A DNA stretch of 64,000 bases from Armatimonadota bacterium (GCA_016223145.1 JACRPN010000014.1:62001-126000), one strand, 5' to 3'; numbered from the stretch's first letter, positions 50,557 to 60,652 are shown. Notes: generated from the letters alone by a model not told the origin. Translations and numbers: made by a program.

Positions 50557-51501
50557 TTATTTGGCAGATTGCATCTGGACCACCGCATCGTGCGACCTGC
50601 TCCAATAATCAGCCTCTTTAGGCAGGTTGTGGGACTTCGCAAACGCCGCGAGGTCGGAAAAGTAACCGGGGAGATCCACATCTCGAGCGAACGCGACCTT
50701 CTGAACGCACTCCGGGCAGCACCACATAGGCGCGAGGTCCACCGCAAGCCTGCTCTTGGAGGCGTTCATCAAGCATTCGTACGCGATGCAGTGCTCGATC
50801 CCGAACATATGCCCCGTCTCATGCGCCGCCACCTTGAAGAGACGCCGGCGAAACTCCTCCGATCCGGGGTCACCGTAGCGGTGCAGCGACCACACGCCGA
50901 TCCGCTCGCTTAGGCTCGCCAGGCCGAACACGAAGTTCCAATCCTCGCCAGGGAACAGGTCTGTCGCTGTGATCGCCAGGACGGCGAGCGCATCTTTGGG
51001 CCGCCTTGGCTCGAGCACCTCGTCCAGGACATACGTGGCGTTGAACTGCTCCACCCCGCCGTGATTGCGTCGAGCAGACATTGGGATCAGGTCGTCGGAG
51101 ATCGGATCGAGCACCTTGGCCGGCGCGGAAAAGGTTACGGCGAGGAGCTCGGCAGTTTCGGCGACCAGCTGCCGGCTGCGCGCATCGAGCGCGCCGATGG
51201 GCTGGACGTAGAGGGTGGTGTAGTCGCTTTTCCTATAGGAGTCGCGGTACTTGGCGAAGGACTGGCCCGGCACTCCGCTGCTTGGGGCCACCTCGTCGCG
51301 GGAAGGGGACATCGCCAAATGAAGCGGCTCGAGGGCCTTCGTGATCGCGTTGGGCGCGGGGGCGCACATCATGGGCCGGACGACAAGAAAGAGCGCCACC
51401 AGCAAGCCTGAGCCAGCTACTGCCCTGATCCTTGATCTTCGTGTCTTAGAGCTCGTGGACCCCTTGATGGAGCCGCTCCTTCCCCCAAAAGGGATATGCA
51501 T
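50557..51501 (-). CDS. Archaemetzincin-like zinc metalloprotease, membrane-anchored
   Basis: 314 residues. A basic N-terminus with one membrane helix (about 27-45). The catalytic motif HETGHMFGIEHC is at 227-238 (H227, E228, H231, H237). It is followed by the archaemetzincin second-site pattern C238, C243, M245 and a CPEC pair (C262, C265). The extra four Cys bind a structural zinc in the AMZ family. Extracytoplasmic location is inferred from the anchor. It lies 54 bases downstream of trxA. Confidence 0.9.
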   Translation of the reverse strand: MHIPFGGRSGSIKGSTSSKTRRSRIRAVAGSGLLVALFLVVRPMMCAPAPNAITKALEPLHLAMSPSRDEVAPSSGVPGQSFAKYRDSYRKSDYTTLYVQPIGALDARSRQLVAETAELLAVTFSAPAKVLDPISDDLIPMSARRNHGGVEQFNATYVLDEVLEPRRPKDALAVLAITATDLFPGEDWNFVFGLASLSERIGVWSLHRYGDPGSEEFRRRLFKVAAHETGHMFGIEHCIAYECLMNASKSRLAVDLAPMWCCPECVQKVAFARDVDLPGYFSDLAAFAKSHNLPKEADYWSRSHDAVVQMQSAK

Positions 51502-51555
51502 GAGTCCCGTTTTGCGAAACGAGCCTGCAAACCCGGTCGCGAAGAGCCCGCACCC

Positions 51556-51879
51556 CTACATATGCGGCGTCAGGAGCTCGATGATCTTCTGCTTGGGAGC
51601 GCCACCGATCATCTGCCCAACCTTTTGCCCGCCCTTGAACACCAGCAAAGTGGGGATGCTCATCACGTTGAACTTCATGGCCAAGTCGCCTTCGCGGTCC
51701 ACGTCGACCTTGTAGACCTTGACCTTGCCGGCGTACTCCTGCGCGATCTGCTCGATCGAAGGAGCGATGGCTCGGCAAGGGCCACACCACTCTGCCCAAA
51801 AATCAACGAGCACGGGGACGTCGGACTGGAGGACTTTCTCCTCGAATTCAGAGGTTGCGAGAGCGAGATCTGCTGCCAT
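51556..51879 (-). CDS. trxA: Thioredoxin
   Basis: 107 residues, canonical length. Active site WCGPC at 31-35, cis-Pro in MSIPTLLVF, and DFWAEW. Cytoplasmic disulfide reductase that donates electrons to reductases and repair enzymes. No signal peptide. It is upstream of the archaemetzincin gene. Confidence 0.97.
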   Translation of the reverse strand: MAADLALATSEFEEKVLQSDVPVLVDFWAEWCGPCRAIAPSIEQIAQEYAGKVKVYKVDVDREGDLAMKFNVMSIPTLLVFKGGQKVGQMIGGAPKQKIIELLTPHM

Positions 51880-52080
51880 AGTTGATGTGTCCTGGTTCAG
51901 GACGAGCCTGAGTCTGGTATACCTTACTACGCCCGAAGGGGGCGGGATGATTCAACGCACCGCGAGCTTGGCCGCAGGTCGGGCCTTGCTTGGCCGAAAC
52001 GGCGCGCAGAGGCGTGACCTTTTGAGTCTCGTTCCCGTCCAAAGTAACGAATAGCGCACCTTTTAGGAGGAATCAGAGTT

Positions 52081-52980
52081 TTGAATTACCGGTTAGCAAT
52101 CCTGGCAACGTTGGCGGTCGGCGCAATCTTGGCCGCTCCGGCAACGGTTTCGGCTCAAAAGCGGTCAAAGGCCACGGCAAAGAAGGTCGTCAAAAAGGCT
52201 CCTGCCAAAGCGGCGGCCGCCCGTGACGAGAACGGCCTGGTCGGCGTTCATCTGTTTGATCCCGCCACCGTCGTGCTGAACAAGTTTGGTTCGCCCAATG
52301 AGATCGAGGCCGTGGGCATTTCCAGCGGGTCGGTCGGACCCGTGGGCCCCTCGGGCGGCCAAGGCATCGGCGGCCCGGCTTCGCCCCAGGGCGCAGGTCC
52401 AGGCGTGCCTCCCGGCATGGGTATTCCCGGCGCGGGCGGTGGTGGCGGAGGCGGTTCTGCAGGCGCCATTGGTGTGACCTCTCCCTCCAACGATTTTGGG
52501 TTCGGCAGCACCCTGTTCATGCAGGATGGCCCGGGCAAAGGCATTCCGAGGCCTAGCGCCAGTGGCCCTGGCGGCACGATCCAGGGTGGCCCTCCGGGAC
52601 CTGGAGCCTCCGGCGGCGGCCCTGGCCGAGCGATCGGTGGCGGTTCCGGCAGCTCCACGTCGACCAACTTCACCCGCTGGATCTACAACCGGCCCAACAG
52701 CAAGTACGCGTTCATCGTCAACAAGCAGGGCCGCGTCGTGCAGATCGAAGCGATCGGAATCAAGGACGCTGCAGTGCGCACGAACCGAGGCACCAGCTTC
52801 GGCGCTCCGTTCGCCAGTTTGGTGAAGGCCTACGGCAACCCTGATGGCTATGACATCGCCGGCGATTCGTTCGTCGTCCGATTCCTGCAAAAGAACAAAG
52901 TGGCTTTCCGCCTCTCTCGGCTCGATGAAAAGAAGGGCCATGTGGTGACCGGGGTTGTGGTCGCCGGCGGAAAGGACTAA
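52081..52980 (+). CDS. Glycine/proline-rich secreted protein
   Basis: 299 residues, TTG start with AGGAGG (52065-52070) upstream. Signal peptide 1-25. A basic Lys/Ala stretch (27-47) and a first folded block (GLVGVHLFDPATVVLNKFGSPNEIEAV) come next. A ~110-residue Gly/Pro/Ser linker is followed by a second block (FTRWIYNRPNSKYAFIVNKQGRVVQIEAIG, SLVKAYGNPDGYDIAGDSFVVRF). The two blocks share a [KA]xGxP pattern and could be related halves. It ends 9 bases before dnaG, so it is probably the first gene of that operon. Confidence 0.65.
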   Translation: MNYRLAILATLAVGAILAAPATVSAQKRSKATAKKVVKKAPAKAAAARDENGLVGVHLFDPATVVLNKFGSPNEIEAVGISSGSVGPVGPSGGQGIGGPASPQGAGPGVPPGMGIPGAGGGGGGGSAGAIGVTSPSNDFGFGSTLFMQDGPGKGIPRPSASGPGGTIQGGPPGPGASGGGPGRAIGGGSGSSTSTNFTRWIYNRPNSKYAFIVNKQGRVVQIEAIGIKDAAVRTNRGTSFGAPFASLVKAYGNPDGYDIAGDSFVVRFLQKNKVAFRLSRLDEKKGHVVTGVVVAGGKD

Positions 52981-52989
52981 ACTCTTGGA

Positions 52990-54777
52990 GTGTCCGACGA
53001 GCGCGACGAAATCAAAGCCAGGATAAGCATCGTCGACCTCGTCGGACAATCCATAGCGCTCAAACGCAGCGGCAAATATTGGAAGGGCCTCTGTCCGTTT
53101 CATCCGGACAAGAACCCTTCCTTTGATGTTTCTGAGACCACCGGCTATTACCGTTGCCGGGCCTGCGGCGAGAACGGCGACATCTTCACATGGGTCATGA
53201 AGACCCAAAACGTCGAATTCCCCGAGGCCCTGAAGATCCTCGCCGAGAGGGCCGGAGTCACGCTGAAGAGGATCGGCACTCGGGAAGACAAGTCCCAGCG
53301 CGAGGTCCGTAAGGCGATCATGGAGGAGGCCAGGGCCTTTTTCACAGCTCAGCTTTCCCAGTCGGAGACTGCGCGAGCCTATCTCGAGAAGCGAGGTCTG
53401 GACGAGGCGGTGGCCAAGACGTGGGAGCTTGGGTATGCCGCCGACATCGACGTAGCCCTGACCACCCACCTGAAGAAGAAGGGCCTCCCTCTTCAAGAGG
53501 CCAAGTCCCTGTTCCTCGCCGAAGAAGACTCCTCTGGAGGGTTCTTCGACAAGTTTCGAGGGCGCTTGATGTTCCCGATCCGCGACGAGCGGGGTGAACT
53601 GGTCGCGTTCGGCGGGAGGCTCCTGGGTGATGGGGTCCCCAAATACATCAACAGCGGCGACACGCCTATCTTCAGAAAGAGCCGCGTTCTCTATGGCCTC
53701 TACCAGTCCAAGGACCTCGTCGCGAAGTCCGGCCGAGCCGTGTTGGTGGAGGGGTATCTCGACGTCATCGCCTGCCACTGCGCGGGGGTCAAGACCGCCG
53801 TCGCCTCGCTGGGCACGTCGCTGACCGAAGATCACGCCAAGCTCCTAAAGCGCTGGGCGAGCGAGGTCGTCGTGTTCTACGATGGCGACGCCGCCGGCAA
53901 GAAGGCCGCCGAAAGGGCGCTTTCGGTCCTCAATGAGGCAGGGAACAGGGTGCGGGTGGCGCTCTTGCCTACGGGTCAGGACCCGGACACGCTGCTTCGG
54001 AGCCTCGGCGCGGACGCCGTCCAGAAAGCGGTCGATCAAGGGCTGAGCCCCCTGGAGTTCCGGCTGGCGATGCTTGAAGCGACCCTCAAGCCCGATCAAG
54101 AGGATTTCTGGACCGGGGTGGTGGGCGCTTTGGCCGAATGCGACGCGATGCCGGCGGTTGACGCCCAGGTGGCGCGTCTGGTGCACAAGTACCACCAGGG
54201 CCGGTCGCACGAGATCGAGGAAGCCAAACTCCGGGCGGACGTGCGTCGCGCCAGGTCGTCGCTGCATCGCGACAGAAGGAGGGCGGAACCTGCGGTGCCG
54301 CGAGCTTTCGTTCCCGATCCGATCAGCGCGAGGGCCTACGTGGTCTTCCACGCGGTGCTTCACGAGCCATTGCGCGCGGAGGCCTGGCCCGCCATACTCG
54401 AAGAGGGCCTGATGGACAGCGAGGCCGCAGAGCAGCTTGCACTGGCGCTACGCGGAAAGTGGGGTGAAAAGCCTCCGGTAGGTGCGGCGGCGAGCTGGAT
54501 TGGGGGCATCGAGGACGAGACGCTTAGGGAGCTCTTCTCCCGCGCCGAGGACCCGAGGTACTCCGCGAGTTCCGAATCGCTGGCGGCGTGCGTCAGTCTC
54601 CTTAGATCCGACCGCCAGCGTCGGGACGCCGAACAGCTAAGCGCGATCAAAGGCGAAGGGGCCGATCTGGCAGCCATAGCGGAGCGGCTGAAAGCGGCTG
54701 CCGTAGAGAACCCCTTCTGGCACTTCGACAAGGACCCCCCGGAGAAGGGGTCTGGCGGCGACGCAGGGTTCCTGTAG
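52990..54777 (+). CDS. dnaG: DNA primase
   Basis: 595 residues, GTG start. Makes RNA primers for replication. CHC2 zinc ribbon near the N-terminus ([22 protein letters not shown]). Toprim centre [10 protein letters not shown] and [18 protein letters not shown]. The C-terminal helicase-interaction domain is present but diverged. Followed directly by rpoD in the classical macromolecular-synthesis order. Confidence 0.95.
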   Translation: MSDERDEIKARISIVDLVGQSIALKRSGKYWKGLCPFHPDKNPSFDVSETTGYYRCRACGENGDIFTWVMKTQNVEFPEALKILAERAGVTLKRIGTREDKSQREVRKAIMEEARAFFTAQLSQSETARAYLEKRGLDEAVAKTWELGYAADIDVALTTHLKKKGLPLQEAKSLFLAEEDSSGGFFDKFRGRLMFPIRDERGELVAFGGRLLGDGVPKYINSGDTPIFRKSRVLYGLYQSKDLVAKSGRAVLVEGYLDVIACHCAGVKTAVASLGTSLTEDHAKLLKRWASEVVVFYDGDAAGKKAAERALSVLNEAGNRVRVALLPTGQDPDTLLRSLGADAVQKAVDQGLSPLEFRLAMLEATLKPDQEDFWTGVVGALAECDAMPAVDAQVARLVHKYHQGRSHEIEEAKLRADVRRARSSLHRDRRRAEPAVPRAFVPDPISARAYVVFHAVLHEPLRAEAWPAILEEGLMDSEAAEQLALALRGKWGEKPPVGAAASWIGGIEDETLRELFSRAEDPRYSASSESLAACVSLLRSDRQRRDAEQLSAIKGEGADLAAIAERLKAAAVENPFWHFDKDPPEKGSGGDAGFL

Positions 54778-54926
54778 AGCGCATGGCGATGGGCGAGCAA
54801 GGGGGGTCCCTCTTGGGCCTGGGGATGGCGTGCACGCCATCCCGGCAAAACTCCTTGGAGAATCGCCAAACGTGTGTTAGAGTAAAAGTTGCAACGGCGC
54901 GGTACTTGAGGGGAGGCCGCGAACGG

Positions 54927-55928
54927 GTGCCTGGTACGAAGGTCATGATTTTTGGGGAGTGCACATCGCCGTATCGTGAGGCGGCTGAGGGTTCCTCCGG
55001 TTATTCCGTGGAGGAAGCAGAGGGCCACAGACCTCTTGCCGACGCGATGGCGGGTCCTTCCTCGTGGGCGGGCGCATCGCCCGTCGGCAGGTCGCGACAG
55101 ATCGAAGTCGACGACTCCTTGCAACTCTGGATGCAGACGATCTGCCAGATTCCTTTGCTCACCGCTGAACAAGAGTTCGAACTGACTCACCGCGCCAGGC
55201 TGGGGTGTCGCCAGGCTAGAAAGTCGATGATCGAAGCTAATCTGCGGCTCGTGGTCAGCATAGCCAAGCGCTTCACAGGGCGGGGGCTCTCTCTCCAGGA
55301 CCTGATTCAGGAGGGGAATCTGGGCCTCATTCGCGCGGTTGAAAAGTACGACCCCTCAAAGGGCTTTCGCTTTTCGACCTATGCCACCTGGTGGATCCGT
55401 CAATCCATGTCGCGGGCGATCGGCGACCAAGCCAGGACCATCCGCGTGCCCATCCATGCGCTGGAGTGGGTCTCAAGGCTGCAGAAGACCGCCAACTGCC
55501 TTCAGCAGAGCCTCGGCCGAACGCCCACGGAAGCTGAAATCGCCGAAGCAGCCGGAATGTCGGCTGAGAAGGTCGCAGAAGTCCTACGTGCCGCCAGCGA
55601 GCCGCTTTCGCTGGACGCTCCAGTTGGCGAAACCGAGGACTCGATGCTCTCAGAGTTCGTCGTCGACATGAAGGAGGCCCCGGTCGATCTTGCCGTGAGG
55701 AATCTGATCCGGCGGCGCGTCGTCGAGATTCTGGGCACCCTCGGCGAGCGTGAGCGCGACGTGATCCTCATGCGCTTCGGGCTCTTCGACGGGCGGCCCT
55801 ACACCCTTGAAGAGGTCGCCGCCTGTTTCCAGGTCACTCGTGAGCGAATTCGCCAGATCGAACAGAAGACGCTCAAGAAGCTCAAGCATCCGACCCGGGC
55901 CAAGAAGCTCCTGGAAGCCCTCGAGTGA
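54927..55928 (+). CDS. rpoD: RNA polymerase sigma factor, primary (RpoD/SigA) type
   Basis: 333 residues from a GTG at 54927 after GAGGGGAGG (54908-54916); an ATG at 54945 is an alternative and the longest open frame begins at 54783. Regions: 1.2/2.1 ([13 protein letters not shown]), 2.3-2.4 ([36 protein letters not shown]), 3 (LSLDAPVG), 4.2 ([28 protein letters not shown]). Short N-terminus with no long region 1.1. The location after dnaG supports a housekeeping or closely related group 1/2 sigma. Confidence 0.92.
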   Translation: MPGTKVMIFGECTSPYREAAEGSSGYSVEEAEGHRPLADAMAGPSSWAGASPVGRSRQIEVDDSLQLWMQTICQIPLLTAEQEFELTHRARLGCRQARKSMIEANLRLVVSIAKRFTGRGLSLQDLIQEGNLGLIRAVEKYDPSKGFRFSTYATWWIRQSMSRAIGDQARTIRVPIHALEWVSRLQKTANCLQQSLGRTPTEAEIAEAAGMSAEKVAEVLRAASEPLSLDAPVGETEDSMLSEFVVDMKEAPVDLAVRNLIRRRVVEILGTLGERERDVILMRFGLFDGRPYTLEEVAACFQVTRERIRQIEQKTLKKLKHPTRAKKLLEALE

Positions 55929-56073
55929 CCCTTTTTTCGGGCCGCACCGGGCATAACCGCAACGCCAGAGATTCGGATAATCCTCCAGATTCGTCAGAAC
56001 CATCAAAGGAATCCGCCGCTCGGGCGAGAAACCCCATGAACGCGTGCCAAGTCGCGTAAGATAGGAAACACCT

Positions 56074-56865
56074 GTGTCAACCTACGACGTCATCATTCCC
56101 GCGGGGGGCCGCCTCGACGAAGAGTTCTCAAAGGTCGTGGCGACCAACAGCAAGGCGCTCATTCGCTTCGACGGCAGGACGGTGCTGGAACGCACGATAA
56201 CCGCCTTTCGGGAGTCCGGTGCGGTGCGGCGTATCGTGGTGGTCGGTTCGACCGAGGTCTGCGAAAGCGCCGAGGGGGCATCTGCGGACGAATGCCTCCG
56301 TGAAGGCGCCACGGGCCCTGAAAACATCTTCCGCGGTCTTGACTACTTGGTCGAAGACGGTTCGGTCTCCGATCGCGTTTTGATCTGCACCTGCGACCTG
56401 CCGTTCATCGACGCCGATGTCGTCAAGCTGTTCCTTTCGCTCTGCAACGAGAACAAGGACTTCTGCGTGCCGCTGATCGCCGAGCCCGACTACAGTGAGG
56501 CCTATCCGCAGGCCGAAGCCACGTTTGTCGGCCTTCGCGACGGGGTGTTCACGACGGGCTGCCTCTACAACGTCCGGCCAGAAGCGCTGCGCAAGGCCAT
56601 CCACCACATCGACCGGCTGTTTGTGAACCGCAAGAGCAAGATCGGCATGGCGCGCGTGCTTGGGATGCGGTTTGTACTGCTCCTGCTGATGAAGCGCCTA
56701 ACGATCCGCGACGTCGAGGACAAGGTGCACGAGCTTCTGGGTTGCACGGGCCAGGCCGTCGCGGATAGCCCGCCGGAACTGGCCTACGATGTGGACTATC
56801 TCGAGGACTACCATTACGCGATGCAGACCTTCCGCACCATGCGCAAAACGCCCAGCATGCACTGA
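56074..56865 (+). CDS. MobA-like nucleotidyltransferase family protein
   Basis: 263 residues, GTG start. An NTP-transferase fold: VIIPAGGRLDEEF at the start (nucleotide loop, though the usual GGxSxRMG is altered to PAGGRLDEEF), KALIRFDGRTVLERTI, and CTCDLPFIDADVV (Asp for metal). In the MobA/MocA/IspD/GlmU superfamily, but without the family-specific residues for a substrate. It could serve cofactor or sugar nucleotide synthesis. Confidence 0.75.
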   Translation: MSTYDVIIPAGGRLDEEFSKVVATNSKALIRFDGRTVLERTITAFRESGAVRRIVVVGSTEVCESAEGASADECLREGATGPENIFRGLDYLVEDGSVSDRVLICTCDLPFIDADVVKLFLSLCNENKDFCVPLIAEPDYSEAYPQAEATFVGLRDGVFTTGCLYNVRPEALRKAIHHIDRLFVNRKSKIGMARVLGMRFVLLLLMKRLTIRDVEDKVHELLGCTGQAVADSPPELAYDVDYLEDYHYAMQTFRTMRKTPSMH

Positions 56866-56875
56866 AGTCAGGAAT

Positions 56876-57778
56876 CTAATTCGAGGCCGAATCGCGGAGA
56901 ATTGTCGGCACCATTGGCACACTGTCCTTGAGCAGCCGCTCAAGCGCCTTGTCCTTCGGGAACAGCGTCAATCCGAACCTGGCCGTCGCTTCCATTCCAT
57001 CGAGGTCGCCCAAGTCTCTCTGGCAGAGCGCGAGCCAACGGAACGCGTCGTCGAGCGCCAACTCGTCCTCTTCGTCGAGTCGCTTTGGGTTCAGTGTTCC
57101 GATGCGGACGGCCTCCTTCATCGTCGCCGCGCCAGCCTCCAGGTCGTGCTTCTTGACGATCTGAAGCTCGCCAAGCTGAACTCGGATGGTCAGCGCCTTG
57201 GGGTTCTCGTAAAGACCTCTCCGAAGGAAGGCCTCGGCCTCGCGGAGGGCGTGAGCACTGCGGTCTCGCGCCATGATCGAACCGCCCACCACCCATGCCG
57301 GCGTGAATTGAGGGTCGATCAATGTGAGCAGACGAAACAGCGGCAGCGTGGTCTTGGGGTCGTTGTGGTGGTGTGAGGACATGTCCTCAAAGGCCGTGGT
57401 GGCCCTTTCGATGTCGCCGAACACGCCGCGAAAATCTCGTTCAGCCGATGGGATCACGGTCGCCGTCGTGCCATCGATACAGAGACCGTCGTCGTCGTGG
57501 TCGGCATTGTGCGCGGCCTCCTCGCCCGTCCTCATCTCGGCGTCAGTGAGTTTGCGCATCTCGACACCGTTGTGAAGGTAGAGGTCCGTTCTCAGCCAGA
57601 GCCAGGAGGTGAAACTGGTCCGAAACTGTCCGAGCAACGAGGCGCCAGCTTGCTCCTCGTTCACCTGGCGCGATTCCGTCTTGACGACGGGGTGGATGAC
57701 GGGCTCGAAGGTGGAAACCCAGCCTCCGATGCTCGCGGTGGCGGCGAACAGGACCATTGCGAGGGCGAATGTTTTCAT
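56876..57778 (-). CDS. TPR-like protein, secreted or membrane-anchored
   Basis: 300 residues, N-terminal signal/anchor (1-20). Residues ~150-300 are helical repeats (LFRLLTLIDPQFTPAWVVGGSIM, AEAFLRRGLYENPKALTIRVQLGEL, AFRWLALCQRDLGDLDGMEATARFGLTLFP). It begins 1 base after the permease stop, so it is the third gene of the ABC operon and could be a partner of the exporter. Confidence 0.7.
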   Translation of the reverse strand: MKTFALAMVLFAATASIGGWVSTFEPVIHPVVKTESRQVNEEQAGASLLGQFRTSFTSWLWLRTDLYLHNGVEMRKLTDAEMRTGEEAAHNADHDDDGLCIDGTTATVIPSAERDFRGVFGDIERATTAFEDMSSHHHNDPKTTLPLFRLLTLIDPQFTPAWVVGGSIMARDRSAHALREAEAFLRRGLYENPKALTIRVQLGELQIVKKHDLEAGAATMKEAVRIGTLNPKRLDEEDELALDDAFRWLALCQRDLGDLDGMEATARFGLTLFPKDKALERLLKDSVPMVPTILRDSASN

Positions 57779-57779
57779 G

Positions 57780-58556
57780 TCACAAGCCCTGCTTCCTGAA
57801 CTTGAGCCAGGCGAAACCGAGCATACAGCTTGAGTAGATCGCCATGTAGGCGGCGAGCGCGAGCATCACCCACATGGGCGCCGCCTGCCAGCCCACATAC
57901 GCCACCCGGCCGCCCAGGTCGAAGAGGCTAAACTGCGGCAGCATCGCGTTCAGCAGCTTGTAGCCCACCTGCCCTTGTGAACCCGAATTCGCATAGGCCA
58001 TCTGCAGCGCCCGCGTGACCGTGCTGGACCCCAGAGCCAGAATCAGGGTCACCGTCACCGAAGCTTGTTGGGTCATGAAGGTGCTGATCATGAGGCCCAC
58101 CGCGCACAACATCGCGAGCCCCATCAGCTTGGCGAGCACGAACTGCGCCATGATCGCTTCCCAGCCCACGCCAAAGGTGGCCAGCGCGACGCCGGTTAGG
58201 AGCGCCAACACAAGGAACGCCACCCAGGACACCAGGACAGCGCCGAAGAACTTGCCGACGAGGAAATCGAACCGGGAAATGGGCCGGGCCAGTAGCGGAT
58301 ACAGGGTTCGGTTGCGCACTTCGTCTGGGATCACGCGGCAGGCCACGATCACCGTCAGGAAGGTGGAGAACAGGCTGAGCACGGAGACGGCGAGGTCCTT
58401 TGCGAAGATCTCCAGCCCGCTGAAACCGAAGATGCCGAGTAAGCCGGCAAACGCCACTACCAGGCCACCGAGGATCGCCACAACCCACAGGTCCTTGCGG
58501 CGAACAGACTCCAAGACCACGCCCCAAGCGATACCACCCCAAACCCCCGGCTTCAT
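57780..58556 (-). CDS. ABC-2-type transporter permease
   Basis: 258 residues, about six membrane helices. N-terminus WGVVLESVRRKDLWVVAILGG is typical of ABC-2 permeases of the NatB/ABC-export class (ARPISRFDFLVGKFFGAVLVS). ATG overlaps the ATPase stop by four bases. Substrate unknown. Confidence 0.87.
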   Translation of the reverse strand: MKPGVWGGIAWGVVLESVRRKDLWVVAILGGLVVAFAGLLGIFGFSGLEIFAKDLAVSVLSLFSTFLTVIVACRVIPDEVRNRTLYPLLARPISRFDFLVGKFFGAVLVSWVAFLVLALLTGVALATFGVGWEAIMAQFVLAKLMGLAMLCAVGLMISTFMTQQASVTVTLILALGSSTVTRALQMAYANSGSQGQVGYKLLNAMLPQFSLFDLGGRVAYVGWQAAPMWVMLALAAYMAIYSSCMLGFAWLKFRKQGL

Positions 58557-59464
58557 GCGGCCCTCCGAATCGTGTCGATAAAGTAGTCCTCCAAAGATCC
58601 CTCCGAAGCCTCGACGTCCACGATTGTCGCACCGGATGCCGCAAGGCGCTGAAGCCCTTGAAGGAACGCGTCCTTGGTGGCAAAAGACGCCTCCCAGGGT
58701 CCATCCGGGCTGCGCGACGGCTCAGCGCAGAGCCCTGACAAGTCGCAGGTTCCCAGGTAGGCGATCCTGAACGCCTGTAGCTCCTCCCTAAGGTCACCGA
58801 TCTGGCGCTCTTCGATCAACTGTCCTTGATGGATCACCAGGATCCGCGCGCAGAGGCTCTCCACCTCCGCCAATTCGTGGCTGGAGAAGAACAGCGTGCA
58901 GCCCTGCCTCTGCTTCTCCAAGAGGACTTCGCGCAACTCCTTGCGGCCGATGGGGTCGAGGCCACTGGTCACCTCGTCGAGGATCAAGACGTCAGGGCTG
59001 CCCAAAAGGGCCTGCGCGATGCCGACGCGCTGGAGCATCCCCTTAGAAAGGGTGCGGTTGTGCTTCTTGAGCGCGCCTCCAAGCCCCAGCGAGGTCAGAA
59101 GCCGCTCCGCCTCGGACTTCAACGGGTTCCCCTTCAGACCCTGAAGCCGCCCATACAGGCAGAGCGTTTCCAGCGGTGTGAGAAACGGATAGTACATCGC
59201 GACTTCGGGCAAATAGCCCACGCGCCCCTTGGCCGCCAGACTGCCGGCAGGTTCGCCATGGATGGAACATGTGCCGGACTCGGGCGCGACAAACCCCATC
59301 AGCGCCTTGATCGTGGAGCTTTTGCCGGCGCCGTTGGGACCAAGGAAGCCCACGATCTCGCCGGGCTGGACCTCAAACGACAGCCCTTGAACGGCGTGAA
59401 CGGACGCACCGTTCTTGGCGCGATATCGCACGTGAAGGTCGGAAACAGAAATCGCGGCAGGCAT
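58553..59464 (-). CDS. ABC transporter ATP-binding protein
   Basis: 303 residues from the ATG at 59464; a frame-open extension of eight residues is unlikely. Walker A GPNGAGKSS, Q-loop region VGYLPEVAMYY, signature LSKGMLQRVGIAQ, Walker B VLILDEVTSGLDP, and switch His (SSHELAE). The C-terminal domain resembles CcmA-type ATPases. Pairs with the ABC-2 permease and the TPR protein downstream. Confidence 0.93.
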   Translation of the reverse strand: MPAAISVSDLHVRYRAKNGASVHAVQGLSFEVQPGEIVGFLGPNGAGKSSTIKALMGFVAPESGTCSIHGEPAGSLAAKGRVGYLPEVAMYYPFLTPLETLCLYGRLQGLKGNPLKSEAERLLTSLGLGGALKKHNRTLSKGMLQRVGIAQALLGSPDVLILDEVTSGLDPIGRKELREVLLEKQRQGCTLFFSSHELAEVESLCARILVIHQGQLIEERQIGDLREELQAFRIAYLGTCDLSGLCAEPSRSPDGPWEASFATKDAFLQGLQRLAASGATIVDVEASEGSLEDYFIDTIRRAA

Positions 59465-59508
59465 GGCCTGGTAAAAGTATCGGCACACTGGCCCGATGCC
59501 GCAGGGCG

Positions 59509-60594
59509 CTAACCGAGGAACTCGGCGATCAAGCGGTGGAAATGGTGGGTTCCATCCTCGCGTGTGGGCGAGTATCGGCCCCGGTCATACAGCCGCGAAC
59601 GGAGACCTTTTTGCACCAACTCGACGATCGCCTCGTCCTCGCGCTCGACGCGGTCCAGATCGCCACCGGCGCCCTGTCCCAGACGATCCGGCCGCCAGAC
59701 GTAGGGGATGAACGTCACCTTGGTCAGGTCCGGTGCGATCGGGCGGACGACGTTTACAGAGAGCCCCCAAGGATAGAAGTTGAACATCAGGTTGGGGAAG
59801 AACCAGAAATAGTAGGCCGACACGTTCCTGCCCAGGTCCGGGGAGCCCGGGGGAAGCTCGAAGCAATCCTCGCCGTCCTTGCCGATCCCAAGCTGCAGGG
59901 TGCCATACCGAAATCGCTCGACCTCGTACTGGCTGTAGTCAAGAGCGGCGTTCAGGGCAGGGTGGATGTAGGGAATGTGGAAGCCTTCGAGGTAGTTGTC
60001 GCAATAGAGCGCCCAATGTCCGCGAACCAGGTACTCCCGCCCCCGGGCGGGGTCATGGACGAACTCCTTGATCGGGAGCCAGCCCACCCGCGAGAGCATC
60101 GGCTCGAACCAGTTCTCAAAGGAATCTGCCGGCTGGATCGAGGTGAAGAGCATGTTGCCCCAGGACTTCAGCTCGGTGCTTGCCAGGTCATCCTTGGCGC
60201 AAGGGAAGCCTTCACAGCCCTCAAATTCGGGCATGGACTGAAAGGCGCCGTCGAGGCCGAACTTGCGCCCATGGTATCGGCACCGCAGGCTCGCCCGCTC
60301 CACGCCCGCGCCCTCGACCACAAGGTTGCCCCGGTGCGTACACACGTTTGAGAGGCAATGAAGCTGGTCCTTGGTGTCGCGTGTGAGCACGAGCGGCTCG
60401 TCGAGGCACCCTTCGAGCAGCGTGAACGGCTGCACGGAGCCTGGCGATTTCAGGCTGGAGTTGTCGCCGATCCACTGCCAGCTCCGCGCGAAGATGCGGT
60501 CCTTGCTGTCTTCGTAAGCGGCGGGGTCCGTGTACCACCGCGCGGGCGGCGTCCAGGCTTTGCGGATGTCGGCGTCGATCTCGAAGTGGGCCAC
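59509..60594 (-). CDS. Rieske [2Fe-2S] aromatic ring-hydroxylating dioxygenase alpha subunit
   Basis: 361 residues from the GTG at 60594; the longer frame overlaps the divergent tricorn gene. Rieske motif CTHRGN plus CRYHGRKF. Mononuclear iron site in DNYLEGFHIPYIHP (His/His, with Asp downstream) and the conserved YWFFPNLM-like FWFFPNLMFNFYP block. No reductase, ferredoxin or beta-subunit gene is next to it, so its electron donor must be encoded elsewhere. Substrate unknown; choline/carnitine-type monooxygenases share this layout. Confidence 0.88.
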   Translation of the reverse strand: MAHFEIDADIRKAWTPPARWYTDPAAYEDSKDRIFARSWQWIGDNSSLKSPGSVQPFTLLEGCLDEPLVLTRDTKDQLHCLSNVCTHRGNLVVEGAGVERASLRCRYHGRKFGLDGAFQSMPEFEGCEGFPCAKDDLASTELKSWGNMLFTSIQPADSFENWFEPMLSRVGWLPIKEFVHDPARGREYLVRGHWALYCDNYLEGFHIPYIHPALNAALDYSQYEVERFRYGTLQLGIGKDGEDCFELPPGSPDLGRNVSAYYFWFFPNLMFNFYPWGLSVNVVRPIAPDLTKVTFIPYVWRPDRLGQGAGGDLDRVEREDEAIVELVQKGLRSRLYDRGRYSPTREDGTHHFHRLIAEFLG

Positions 60595-60652
60595 AAGCCC
60601 ATTATGAAGACAGGAATTTGGGCGCCGCCTGACGAACTGATGGCGCAACACC

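Noticed and set aside
56074-56865. Assignment as MobA (molybdenum cofactor guanylyltransferase)
   Set aside because: Tempting because of the molybdoenzyme, but the GGxSxRMG loop is altered and other family residues are lacking, so only the superfamily is called.
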